Assembly: GCA_034509925.1 (NCBI GenBank)
Contig: CM067530.1
Span: 8,279,501 to 8,343,500, forward strand
Source of the DNA: Hirudinaria manillensis
Taxonomy: Eukaryota > Annelida > Clitellata > Hirudinida > Hirudinidae
DNA length: 64,000 bases
Direction: 5' to 3'
The translations under genes were made by a program, and so were the position numbers. How positions within the stretch are numbered: the first letter of the stretch is position 1; each line of letters begins with the position of its first letter. The notes under the pieces are model-generated. The model was not told the DNA's origin, searched no databases, and was given only the letters and a program-made list of their open reading frames with translations. This document shows positions 29,652 through 42,862 of the stretch, piece after piece.

Positions 29652-30646
29652 GTACCCCATATTTCAATATTCCAATATCACAAAGATAATATTATTATTA
29701 ATAGTTCCTAAAGCTAGGTTTGACTATGTGACATAATTACTCAGTGATGGTGTGTTTAGCTGGAATGAACATCAGTCAAATGCTGGAGAAACCTCCCTCA
29801 AGATCCTGGGGGATCAAAGTCACATGATCTTCATAGATCGGGTAAACAACGATTGTTTTATGTTAAAGTTATGGGAAAGTCAATGTAGCATGACACAACA
29901 CATTTTTCAGCAAAGAATAACAGAGAATCATCAAAAACCTTTGAACCTTTGCCACAGACACACACTCAGCTGTTTTTTTTTTTAAGTGCAAGGTTCACTC
30001 ATGAAGGTAGCAGCTTAAAACCACGCGTCAACTGCAACCCGATGCTCGTTTTTGGTGCTCGCGACAATCATTCTACGGCATCTCCAATTAGGATACCAAC
30101 CGTAATATGTTTAATTTTGACAATCGTAATTCACTTTTTTTGAGTTTTCTTTTAGTTTTTAACAGATTATCTATAAAAAGTGTCATGAGACAAGAGTGCA
30201 ACCTTTCTAATATTGCACATTTTGCTTACAAATTATAGTGGGTTTGAAACATCAGGATTTCTTTCAAATCCTTTATTGGAGGATGACATCCAAATCATGC
30301 TTTTGATGGAAATGCTCCGTTGTCCTTCAGTCTATTATTGATGATTTTCAAACAGCAAAACATTGGCCACACCAAAATATTTCTTCTGATCGACAAGATA
30401 ATGTGCATAACTCTTTTTTACATGTTTGACAAATCTGCAATAACTTCTAAAAGTTATCATTTAACACAAATTAAGGATAACAAAATTTGATTTTGTGGTT
30501 TGAAACGATTAAACCAAAAACTGCGCAAATACCAAGTTCCTCGACATAAGTCATAGACATAAATATTGAAATTGCTACATTTATGGAGAGATGTTATGGT
30601 CTGCAGGTTCTTGACAATGTCCAATGTAAATAGAGATGATTTGAAA
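29652..30646. other. Stretch between SelO copy 2 and gene C
   Basis: Duplicate of 6964-7956. No exon recognised. It should hold the 3' ends of both convergent genes. I found no Cys-x-Ser-Ser or Sec-type terminus for SelO here. Confidence 0.5.
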
Positions 30647-33600
30647 TCATTTTATGCAGACACCAAGGATCACAAAGATAACGATCACGTCTGTATTTAT
30701 GCTTAATTGAACTGCATCAGCAACTTTTTCCTGGTTATGAAAAATAATGATCTTTTTTATATATTTCATTTCAGCGAAATAAATAATGGTCTTACGGGTA
30801 TCTTTTGTTTTGTTTTGTATACGAAATCATTTCTTTTGATGCATTTTTTGTCGAGGCACAACTAAAAGATTTTGAATGCCTTAACAGAGGAAAAAAAATT
30901 AAACATGAACAAACAATTCTACCATGTTATCTCCACACCTGGCACCATCAGGGACATAACTGAGATCGTGCACTCCAGGATAAACATCATAAACTCTTGA
31001 AGTGCAAAGCATATCTCCCAATGAAAAGTAATGCATTTGTTCCATCCTCTTGTAAGCTTTCATACTAGTAATCTTGTCAGAGTGACAAAGCAGTGATCCA
31101 CATAAAACATCCCTGCAATAGCAACTTAATGTCCTTATTGGAGGTTAAGCTGGAATTGATCAATGATATTAACTTTGCATCACATGGCAAGAACTTGGAC
31201 AAATTAGTCAAATCACGCCCACAATTATTGAATCTAGTGGCCTGTTTGTTATATTCATAACATTTGTTATTTGATGCTTGGACTCTCGTCCCAAATGACA
31301 TGGAACAAGTGTTATCTTTGGAAACACATTCTCCTTTGTAGCAATAATTGTTACCCTGGAAGAGCATATCATTTTAAAAGTTAGATTCTTTCTAAGGTAA
31401 AGAAAAGTCGTGTTTTGTTAAAATATTTGAATTATATCTCCTTTACGACGGCAAACTTTCGGCAAACTTTTTGAACGCCAATATCTCCGAAACGGGAAGC
31501 GCTAGAACCAAAATTCTTTTTTTAACTTTTGCCAACTTCACCGTCGTGGATTTAATTAAGTTATTCGACACTATTAACAAGCAAATAATAAATAACAACT
31601 GCACAAGAAGTTTCATAACTCACTATGCAACCTACGCCATTATGAATCCAAATGTCTTCAGGACAAAGGTTGGAACGCCCATCACAAGTTTCTTTTATAT
31701 CGCACTCTCCAATTGAAGGCCTGCAGACCACACTTGCACTCTTGATCTATTTAGTCAAACAAACGTGAAAAAAGTGTCAGTCGCAATTCATCGATTTGTA
31801 TCGACTGTGATATCTGCAACACAGCTAGCAACACAAGCTAGTATCACGTTTGGTACCACTTGATTGCCTATTATTGCTTAAAATAATCCTCACATTTTTA
31901 CTTCAAGCGTTTGATTAAAAAAAATTTTGTTTTATTTATCGGCGTTCTCCAATTTTTTTTTTGCTCGGTCTAACTTTTCAGTTTCCAGATGCTTCCGTTG
32001 TCGAATGAAATCTTTTACAAATTATTTTTAATGTAAAACAAAATGTAAAAAATACTTTATATCTCTATAGGCAGGTTTTACTTTCCAATAACTAATTAGC
32101 AATAAATCGTTGCTGTGCAAAACCCTGGCGAGAATGATAAATATGGTTACACACACCACAATTACCAGTAGTGTCCTTAAATCTGGTGTTTAAATCTATT
32201 TCTATTTTCAATCAAAGAATTTTAGTGATAATACATTTTCACCTTGCAATTTGGAACATCACAGCATAACCCTTGGGCACAGGACTTGCCGGACATCAGC
32301 GAACATGTCTTATCGCAACACTTCTCATTGCAGAGCTTTATATATATATATATATGTTTGCTTTAAGTATATATTATATATATATATAAATAAAATTTAC
32401 ACTTAAAACAAACATGCAGATATTTAAGGATTTTACATGCGAAGGCAGATTTCCGCAGTCGCATTGTTCAGCAAAATCTTGAAACCCATCCCCACACATT
32501 TTTCCGTTTGTACCAATTCCTCCATCGTGCAAGCAACTGTCGGTACCAGTGTCATATAATCCAACAATTATTGCAACGGAGCAATCTGACCAACCATAGC
32601 TCTTAGCATTCCTTCAATGGATAAAGATATAAATATTTATTATATTTTCTCTTACCACGGTGCCTTTAATTGGGTTACATAAAAAAAATCCACTATAATT
32701 TTGGCATAATTTCCTATATAATGAAGCGATCAAAGCCAAATTTTGAATTAATATATAAATTACAATTGTAGTAAAATTTAAAAAAATAAAAGACACTTTA
32801 TTAATTACTAAAAATGTTGTTTGAATAAAATTTAAAGGTTAATTACTCAAAGGTTACGACATAATTTGTTCAAATTTATTTTGGGTTTAAATTGATATTT
32901 ATTCAAATGTCAAAGCAAACGAACAATTATAACACAATGAAAATGAACCTAAAAAAACAAGAAAAATAAACTCAATCTTAAGGAAGCGCAAGCTTCCACT
33001 AGACAGTCTAGCCCTGAAAATCATAATCTATATAACATAAACAATATAATTACTCAATAATATTGTTGGATCCCTAAATCCAATAAATTGAAGAATAATT
33101 AAAATTATATTGCCGATTAATTAATTTAGTAATTTATTGGCAATATAATTTGATGATTGATTAAAGTCTTTGGTTATGAATCTCGACAAATAGATTTATC
33201 TCGGAAAACAGAGCGAGAGTTAGAGAAACAGCAGATTTCAAGACTTAATCAATTAAGCATTGTACATCTTCCAAGCCATCTGACAACTTTCAATAAACCT
33301 GACCTTCTATAATTAGTTTGAGGACCCCCGGGTTATTACAATATGATTAGGCACCAGGCTATACAAATAGGCTTCGATAAAGGAATCAATTAAAGGATAG
33401 AGTTTTTTACATTCTTGACTTTGAGTTATTTTTTTGTTTAAAAAAATTGTATAAGTCACATCTAGTGAGATATGTCTCAGATGCTTCATTGTCCAACCTT
33501 TTTGAAGGCCAATGTTGGATAATTTGATGAATTCTTGAGCACTATTTATTCCATTTAAACGATATTTGGTAATAAATTATGTAAAACCGCAACATATTTA

Positions 33601-36600
33601 TTAATTCGGAATTTTGCTTTGATAAGTTCAATATTTGAGAAGTTATTCAAAAATTATGGGGATTTATAACATTTTTTCATGCATTTTATTACCATCTAGC
33701 CATATTTGACGTTTCTAAACATTGTCAATCATTTTTCTCTATGAAATTTTTAAATTAAATTAAATTTCTAACTTTACTTGGCTTTCCATTAAACAGGTCT
33801 CCGCTGGGCATATGCAATTTTGATAGTTCTCGTCGTGGAGAGAGCCGAATGTATGACCTATTTCATGTGCCAGAGTGGCTGGGGCAACTAAACCGTTGGG
33901 TACGTCCTTAAGCAACAAATACAACTAATTTTGTAAATATACAATCTTAAATGTTTTGAAATCAAAACTAATCTTTAAAAATTAATTAAACAGGAATTTC
34001 CGATATATTTCTGTATTTATAAAATTGCCTTGCCACAATAAAAGCAACAGGATTAGTCATTCTGCACATAACACCTTCTAGGGCCATTCCAATTGTCTTT
34101 TGAAATTCGTACTTTCTGCCGATGAGCGAAGTGAACTTGAGCATATTTATTCATAAACATTTGTGAGTTATTGATTGAATATTAAAATGATTTATTTCAA
34201 GAAACTAACGCCACAAGAACTGCCAAATCGTGAGGAGCCCAATTTCCTAAGCGAGGAATTCTGTAAACCTTCCATGAGTTCAGAAAATCATGGGGCTGTG
34301 GTCTATAGGGCACTCCAGGATTTTCTATGACAGTCAGACCGGTTACCATGAGAACAATATTTATTTGGGTGTACATCTAGAAGATACAGTTTCTATTAGT
34401 TGGTGTCAATAGTCACATGATGTGATAATGTTTAACGAAATATCCTACAAGGCTTGCAATATTTAAGATTTCTTTGCTTCTTCGTTTGGCTTCTTCTTCA
34501 TTATTCTTCATCGCCACTATCTACAATTATTTATGGTTTATATTTATATAAAATATTTTAAGTTTTTTCTATTTATGGTGTCAAATAAAATTACTATTTA
34601 AAATTTTATGCTACTGCCATCATATTTTCAGTTAATGCAGATAAAGAGCGATGCAGAAAATAATATTAAGCAATACACAAAGTAAAACCAACCATTTGAC
34701 TAAAAAATCAGTAAAAGATTAATCAAATTGATGGATAAATCAATATGTTGAAAATATCTGAATAAGAAATGTATTCATTCTGTTTTTAATGAATAATTTG
34801 ATTATTCATAACGTAATGAAGGATGGAAAGGTCAAATAAAATAAATGCTGCTTACGTGGCTATGATCAACGGCCACAAAAACCTCGACGTATTTTCTGCT
34901 TGTATCGAACACATTTCTCTGACAAGTTAAAATTTTAATTCTTGTCGAAAAATAACATAAATTTTGTCTTTGCATTAACATTCACGAAATCTACATTTTC
35001 ATTTCATAAAATAACCTTCACTCTGTGGCATAGTTTTTTCGGATTAATCTTGGAATCCTTAACACCTGGGAACCAATTGTCACGCAACTGATGGCATGGT
35101 CAAATCTCAGGGAGTAAATTTTGTCATAGTCCATTTCTTGTCATTGTCAGGGCATTATTAAGGTGGTGTTTAGATCATGATAAACACAAATTCAAATAGA
35201 TAATGAATGGTTTTAGTATACTACATTGTATACTATAGAATTTAGTGAAATTATAAACAATCGTGGAAGTGGTTTTAATAACATAGAGGATTGGCTTTAT
35301 TTCAGAATTTAGTGTATAATCAATAAAATATTCATAAAATTTGTAATAATCGTTAAACCATAAAACTATTTTTGTTTCAATTAAGCCGAATAAAACCTAT
35401 AATTTATTTTAAAAAAAGATTTGATCAAATTCGCACAGGGTTAGAGATATGGATTCATATAAAAATTGACCAAAATGAGTTGCTGGTCATTTAATCGTGA
35501 GGGGGCAAAGTTAAATAAAACTCCAAACATATTTGTATCAAGTCATTTACCGCAATTATAATGCTGTTCTTCCATGTCATTCATTTCGATATAGACGTAT
35601 TCATTATCTTTTGACGGATATAGCTCAAACGAGGAATCATTCATCATAACAGAACCTCTGTTGAACAGAAATCACTTGTTTATTTATTTGTAGACATCCT
35701 TATGGTAGGTATAATCGATTAATTCGATTGCTAATATTTTGTTAAGATTAAAGTTTTATTAAGTTATATCAACACATGTTGAAGCGAACTTCAATCCTTT
35801 GCAGAGACTGACAGCTACTTTGGAAGAGGCATGGTCGATCACGTGACCGTGGTAATAGCAGAACAAGTCGGCCTGAGCGTAAAATACGACTTTGGCTCAG
35901 TTTTAACCAATAACTTATTAGTCAATGGAATATTTTACGATTGCTTGCTGATTAATTGCATAGAAAGGATATTTTAATAAATTTATTTATTTAATCATAC
36001 TTTCTTGGAATTGCTGATTATGATTCCGTCTTTTGTTGTTCTAGACTCTTGGTAGTTCTTCGAAAACAGCAAACTAGAACACCAAAGCAATGTTGCATTA
36101 AAAGGTGTCAGATCAAGATAAAAGCGAAAATGAATATGTATTTTTCCATGTTAATCTCCAATTTAAACTTACTTGCCACACTTTTCATCATATGCTATTG
36201 AATTATTTACTCTAAATCAACAAATACAATGTTTGTTTTTTGTTCAAAGCATATACAACAAAACACGGTACCCTCATGGACAAGACACGACAAAAAGACA
36301 AATCACTAGCATAAGCTTTTTATGGATTTCCTCTGGATTTCCCGAGACAGGAAATAAGGTAGGGTTTGAATAGGGTCAGGTTTTTGGCCTGAGAATGTTG
36401 GTACTAAAGACCCCAACACGTGAGTTGTCTTTTTCCTGTCACTTATCCAACATTCAAAAAAACATATTTACCAAAAATATCATTAGATATTATTTCCACA
36501 ATTACACTGTATCACAATCTAAGCTAAACTAATTTTCTAGATCCAACATTTCTTCTAATTCAACTATAATTATCTAATTGTCAAAGTTGCTGCTAACGTA

Positions 36601-37030
36601 TTCCTTTGGAGACTTAATGACATAAATCCTCCAGTGAATGCTAGTCGGACCATAAATTCCCGAGGCATGATTCTCTGAAATATTTTAATGTTTAAATAAC
36701 ATTACTGTTTTTATTTTTTTTATTTGATTTATTAATGGTTTACCTTAATGCGGAGGGGACTTCCATCGTCCAAGAAATAACTGATCCGAGCTCTCGTGGG
36801 CCATGTTTTTGCTTGTGCTACGAATATAAATGGATTTATTTCATTCTTAAATGATTACAAAATTGGAATGAGTATTTGTTTATAAAATAAATTGTGCGAG
36901 ACATTTATTCAGCATTTATTACAACAGAAACAGCATTGGAAATTGAATATCACTATTAATAGTTAAAATTTAAAATACCTGATGATACTAAAGATGCTAG
37001 AACTAAAATTATCAACTTAAAATGTTTCAT
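30647..37030 (-). CDS. ADAM/reprolysin metalloprotease-disintegrin gene C, intact
   Basis: Nineteen exons, 641 aa in frame: 36979-37030, 36744-36811, 36598-36674, 36001-36073, 35790-35872, 35551-35657, 35016-35065, 34856-34918, 34449-34520, 34210-34376, 34034-34115, 33778-33906, 32437-32601, 32243-32335, 31624-31746, 31174-31355, 30923-31112, 30796-30861, 30647-30730. Signal peptide MKHFKLIILVLASLVSS. Prodomain to about 171 with CGV switch (Cys153) and RVKR (168-171). Catalytic domain 172 to about 340 with HEIGHTFGSLHD (His312, Glu313, His316, His322) and CLME Met-turn. Disintegrin domain about 377-468 with loop PSIGECD; Cys-rich domain 469-614; 27-residue tail ending in a 12-residue hydrophobic run. 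The exon 11 donor is GC. A zinc protease role is inferred from the conserved catalytic residues. Confidence 0.86.
31445..31555. repeat. Short insertion in intron 15 of gene C
   Basis: Intron 15 of gene C carries a segment not found in genes A, D and E. It replaces their sequence around ATAAAATGGTTTCTTAATGG. Its ends are near-inverted (ACGACGG at the left, CCGTCGT at the right), with a phrase around AATATCTCCGAAACGG inside. It looks like a small non-autonomous insertion; the family is unknown. Confidence 0.45.
32338..32392. repeat. (TA)n tracts at the exon 14 acceptor of gene C
   Basis: Two TA runs fill most of the 101-bp intron 13 of gene C and reach within a few bases of the acceptor. In genes A, B, D and E this intron is 2-4.5 kb or carries insertions, so gene C has a much shortened version. 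Confidence 0.7.
33064..33340 (+). mobile_element. Solo LTR of the SAP-Gag family in intron 12 of gene C
   Basis: 277 bp, TGTTGGATCCC to GGGTTATTACA, with ATAT on both flanks. Shorter than the 299-bp LTRs by small internal deletions. Confidence 0.85.
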
Positions 37031-37474
37031 TGTAGCATTTTATGTTTTTGTTTAATATAGTGCAATCGTATGACGTTATGCATAGTGGGAGCGTTCTAAA
37101 GAAATAATTAATATCCCGGCCAACACTTGGGACCCGCGAGATCTGAAGGAGGTTTGCCCATTTTGACCGCATCGGTTAAATTTGATTCTACTTAGTTTGA
37201 AAAAACTAAATTAGTCTATGATTCAGGCGGTGCTATTGAGCGTGAATGTGCTCAGTAGATAACGTTTGAAGCTATTTTTCGTGACTTTCCACGAATAAAG
37301 GACAAAAGTTGTCGTGGAATCATAAGGCGCTTTATAGTGCTATAATCATTATAAGGCTGGAGTGTTTGTCTCTTTTGCATTTGTTGGAGATTGGAGGTGA
37401 CAAGGATTTGTGTTATAACAATTGCTTTGTTATCGAACTTCATGATAGTGAGTAATCTAATGCACTGAGTTATT

Positions 37475-37900
37475 TGTCGGCCAGATCCATCATGAGCTCA
37501 CAACACTTGTTTCTCTTGGGTATGCTGTTCTATTGCATTCTGTCTTCCCAGAAGAGTTTTAAGTGCCACAATTATGTTTTTCCGCATGATATTGCTGCCT
37601 CTGCCCGCTTTCATAAGATAGCCCGTGCGGAATGCTGCATCCTTTCCTTGTCGGTCAAACATTCATATTCTTAAGATCCCCGCTAACACATCCCGGTGAG
37701 GTCTGTACGGTAATATGCTTGGGCGGGGGTTTTTTTCTCGGGATTATGGGGCCCTTGCTGGCTGCCCGGCTATTATAACCTGGGTTGTCCGGTGAAATCC
37801 CGGCCTTCAGTCGAAGGATATCCAGCCTATTACCAAATTACACACTGGTGCCCAGCTATATCCCATCAATAACGGATTTAACGCATCAAACCGATGCTCG
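37475..37900. repeat. Repeat R (inverted) and adjoining conserved block between C and D
   Basis: 37475-37680 is an inverted, diverged copy of the repeat at 1985-2340. It is followed by a GC-richer block (about 37677-37900, with GGCTGCCCGGCTATTATAACC) that recurs at 52440-52640. It lies between the start of gene C and the 3' end of gene D. In this copy the site of the LTR found at 52137-52435 is empty (CATATTCTTAAGATCC). Confidence 0.55.
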
Positions 37901-38528
37901 TTTTTGGTGCTTGCACCAATCATTCTTCGGCAAATCCAAATAGGATACCAATCGTGATTCGATCCGCACGATGTTTAAATCTGGCAATCGTAATTCACTT
38001 TTTTGAGTTTTTTCTTTTAGTTTTTAAAATGATCTATAATTTTGTAAGATGATCTATAAAAAGTGTCATGAGACGAAAGAATGCAACCTTTCTAATATTG
38101 CACATTTTGCTTACAAATTTTGGTGGGTTTGAAACAACAGGATTTCTTTCAAATCCTTTATTGGAAGATGAAATCCAAATCATGCTTTTGATGGAAATGC
38201 TTCGTTATCCTCTAGTCCATTATTGGTGATTTTCAAACAGCAAAACACTAGCCACACCAAAATATTTCTTCTGATCGACAAGATAATGTGCATAACTCTT
38301 TTTTACATGTTTGATAAATCTGCAATAACTTCTCAAAGTTATCAATTAACATGAATTAAAGATAACAAAATTTGATTTTGTGGTTTGAAATGATTAAACC
38401 AAAAACTGTGCAAATACCAAGTTCCTCGACATAAGTAGACATAAACATTGAAATTGCTACATTTGTGTAGAGATGTTGTGGTCTGCTGGTTCTTGACAAT
38501 GTCCAATGTAAATAGTGATGAATTGAAA

Positions 38529-41500
38529 TCATTTTATGCAGATACCAAGGATCACAAAGATAATGATCATGTCTGTATTTATGCTTAATTGAACTGCATC
38601 AGCAACTTTTTCCTGGTTATGAAAAGTACTGATCTTTTTTAGATATTTCGTTTCAGCGAAATAAATTATGGTCTCACGGGTATCTGTTGTAATGTTTTCG
38701 TCTGGAATACACCTCTTTTGATGCATTTTTTGTCGAGGCACAACTAAAAGATTTTGTATGCCTTAATAGAGGAAAAAAATGAAACATGAATGAACAATAC
38801 TACCATATTATCTCCACACTTGGCACCATCAGGGACATAACTGAGATCGCGCACTCCAGGATAAACATCATAAACTCTTGAACTGCAAAGCATATCTCCT
38901 ATGGAAAAGTAATTAAATTGTTCCATCCTCCTGTAAGCTTTCATTTGAGTATTCATGTCAGAGTGACACAGGAGTGAACCACATAAAATATTCCTACAAT
39001 AGCAACTCAATGTCCTTATTGGAGGTTAAGCTTTAATTTATCAATGATACTAACTTTGCATCACATGGCAGAAAGATGGACAAATTATTATAATTACGCC
39101 CACAATTATAGAATCTATTGGCCTGTTTGTTATTTTCATAACATTTGTCATTTGATGCTCGGACTCTCGTCCCAAATGACATGGAACAAGTGTTATCTCT
39201 TGATACACATTCTCCTTTGTAACAATAATTGCCACCCTGTAAGAACATATCATTTTAAAAGTAAGATGTTTTCTAATGTAAAGACAAGTTGTTTTCTATT
39301 AAAATTTTTGAATTATATCTCACTTTATTCCAGAAATTCTACACTTTTTTGCATAAATAAAATGGTTTCTTAATGGCTTCAGAAAAGTTGGATTTAACTA
39401 AGTTATTCGACATTATTAACAAGCAAATAATATATACCAAGTACACAAGAAGATTCAATATTCACCGTGCAAAATGCTGTATTTGGTATCCAAATGTCTT
39501 GAGGACAATGGCTGGAACGTCCATCACATTTTTCTTTTACATCGCACTCTCCAATTGAAGGCCTACATACCACACTTGCATTCTTGATCTGTTTAGTCAA
39601 ACAAACGTTCAAAAAGTGTCAGTCGCAATTCATCGATATGTTTAACGATTGTGATATCTGTAACACTGCTAACAACCTGATAACCTAGTGTCACGTTTGG
39701 TTTCATTAGAGTGTCTATTATTTCTTAAAATAATCCGAATATTTTCTCAAGCGGTTTATTTTTAAAAACCCAAACATGATACTTGTTTATGTTGCTGCCT
39801 ATGTTGCAGATATCACATTCGTTCTGTTTAGGCTTTTTATCTGCGTTCCCAAATTTTTTTCTTTTTGCTAGATCTATTTTCAGTTTGCAGATGCTTCCAT
39901 TGTGAAATGAAGACAATTACAAATTAAATTTAAGCTACAAACGCAAAATGTATTTTATATCTCTATAGGCAGGTTTTACTTTCCAGTAACTAATTAGCAA
40001 TAAATCGTTGCTGTTCATAACCCTGGCGGGAATGATAAATATGGTTACATACACACCATAATTGCCAGTAGTGACCTTAAAACTGCTGTTAAATCTATTT
40101 CTATTTTCAATCAAAGGATTTGTAATCTTAGTAAATCTTATTGTTCATGCACGTTTACCTTGCAATTTGGAACATCACAGCATAATCCTTGGGCACAGGA
40201 CTTGCCGGACACAAGCGAACATGTTTTGTCGCAACACTTCTCGTTGCAGAGCTTTAGAAATTAATGGTTAATTTCTATACAAATAGTATTTTAATCTTTC
40301 AATACTAAACATTCTATAGAGTTCATTATTCACTCTATTTTTCATTCTATCCATGAAAGTTGACATGGCATAGCCGGGAATTTGAATTATGAGAAGGAGA
40401 TCTCATTTATGTTGTATTTTATAATTTTTTTTGTTTTGACTAATTTAATTAATTCAAATAGTTATTGACATGAGTAAAGTGTACTACTACAGTTAACAAG
40501 ATATTTTAACAATTTCATATCTGGATGTAATTACAAATCTTTGGCGTAACATAAAGCTCATTTAGATATACAATGGTCGTCATATCTTTAAGGGGAAAAC
40601 AATTTTTGGCATAAATTTCGAAAGTATCAATTTTTATGATATTTAGAAATATATAATTTAAATACTAGTATTAAATCTTATTATAAAGTTAGTTTATTTC
40701 ACGTTTTGGTGGGAAATTAGTATGCGAAAATGTTCGTCTTATCTTTGAAAGGGGTGTCCTAAATTTGCATAATTATTTATGGAGGGTCTATAGGATGGTT
40801 ATATTATAAGACATACATAAGAACATCATGCGTTAGAACAAATTAAAAATTTTATATGACTTCTAAAAACATGGAAAATGAAGCACTGCTTGATGAGCAT
40901 GAATGAGGTCAGATTATGGGTTAGAAAAGTAAATCATGAAATTTCCAATATTTCCAAATGGCTTCAACATTTTGAAATTGTAGTTAGAAACTTTTTGAGA
41001 ACTCCAGATGACTGACGTAAGAAACGTCTTGTCGGATACCCCAAAGCCATCGAAGAAGGATGTAACGTAAGAAATCCTAGCCCTCAAGAAAAGTAACAGA
41101 CGGCATTGCCTGGAATGGGCAAAAGACGCGGTCGATTATGGAGACAAATGGAGATCGTGAATTTTCTCAAACGAAAAAGTTTTAACTTTGATGGTCTTGA
41201 TAGGTGACGGTATTACTGGCTTGATTTAGGAAAAGAGTAAAACGTTTATTGTGCAAAAATATTGTAGGTGCTTCTACGATGTTCTGGGGAGGATTTTCAG
41301 CATGAGCGCAGATAGAATTATCCTTTTTTCATGGAAAACCGGTGTCTAAGTATTGTATCTGCCTGTCGAGTTGGCGACTGGATAAATTGATTAAACCCCA
41401 TCTCGTCAAGTAAGTTGATAAACACATTATAGATATCACTGTTGGGGTGGGAATAGTTTCGCCAATTAATGCCTGGAAGATTAAAATCTCCCATAATGCA

Positions 41501-42827
41501 GACCAGTCCACAATGTCTACACAGATACTCCAAACAATGGATGCTGTTATTGGCATAATCAACAGAATTTGAGTTGAAACCGGTAGGTCTGTAATAAGTA
41601 ATAACTCTGCAAGTAGAACAGTTAGTAAAAATGTCAACACAGACTATTTCAATTGCTTTGTGTTCCAGTTGTATAGGTATTTGTCGAACTTTAAGGTTTT
41701 TCTTAATAATTAGGGCCACACCTCCACCGCGAGAACCTCTATCACACCGAAAAGCCTGATACCCCTTTAACAGAAATAAGCCATCAGGTTCGTTACTCAA
41801 CCAAGTTTCAACTAAACCAAAAACCTCAAGGTTGTAAGTTGTCAAAAATAAAGATAGTTCTTCCCGTTTGTTGATTAGGCTTCTGATGATTGTGCAAGCC
41901 CATAGCTTTGGTTCATTTCCGAAAGGGCTGAGTGATGGTCTGGATCGGAGCCAAGGATACCCCTGGTGAGCCACTCTGGGTAGACCTCAGCCTTTTCTCA
42001 CATCTTTACCGATAAGCTGCCTCAGCTTCTCTGGGCGACAAATCATAGTTTATAATTACTTTCCTAGCAGTAGCATCTGAAGACAGTCTGAGAATTCGAG
42101 ACGAAGAGATCAGGTCGCTTACTGCCTCAGAGTTCGCAAGAGTAAGATAGAGCCTGGTATTGGCAGGGTTTTTCCCAAAGCGATAGATATTTGTGATGGA
42201 AGCTTCACGTGAGATTCTGCTCGATGAAATTATTTACGAGTTTGTCATCATCGACTGTGAGCTAAGATGGCAAACCAGAAACGATGACATTTTTTGAGCG
42301 TTTTGCCTTCTCGGCTCTTTCCTTTTCCACTTCCCATAAGGCGTTCTTAATTGCTGCCAAATCCGTGCTAGGGGCTCGAGTTGCAAAAGATTGTTCGAGA
42401 GTCTCAAATCTGGTCATGAAGGTTGTGGTCATATCGTTTAGAGCGTCAGTCAACGTCTTGGTTATTTGAGACACCATAACCTGTACCGTTGTTGAGAATT
42501 CTTCCAGCATCTTGCTCATATTTGTGTTCATTTGGTATATGGCGTTGGTCATGTGTTCGCTCAACTGTTTCGTGAGAAGGTTCGAGTTTTCATTTGCCTG
42601 CTTCATGACAGAGCTTAGAATAACCTCAAGGCTATCCGGAGTTAAAGACTTTGCCATATCGTGAAATTTAGCTAACTTATGTATTTGAAAGAGAACAGAT
42701 GACAGCAATTTATTATTAATATAACGTATTTATAACGACGTTTTATGCGAAAATTCAAAGGAGATAAGTAACTTGTTTACACTCTATTAACGCTCTATGG
42801 CGAAATTTAGGAAAAGATTAAGAAGTT

Positions 42828-42862
<35 letters not shown>

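Noticed and set aside
37677-37900. GC-richer block considered as an RNA gene or tRNA-derived SINE
   Set aside because: No cloverleaf or A/B-box pair could be drawn; it is shared only with 52440-52640 as part of the array unit.
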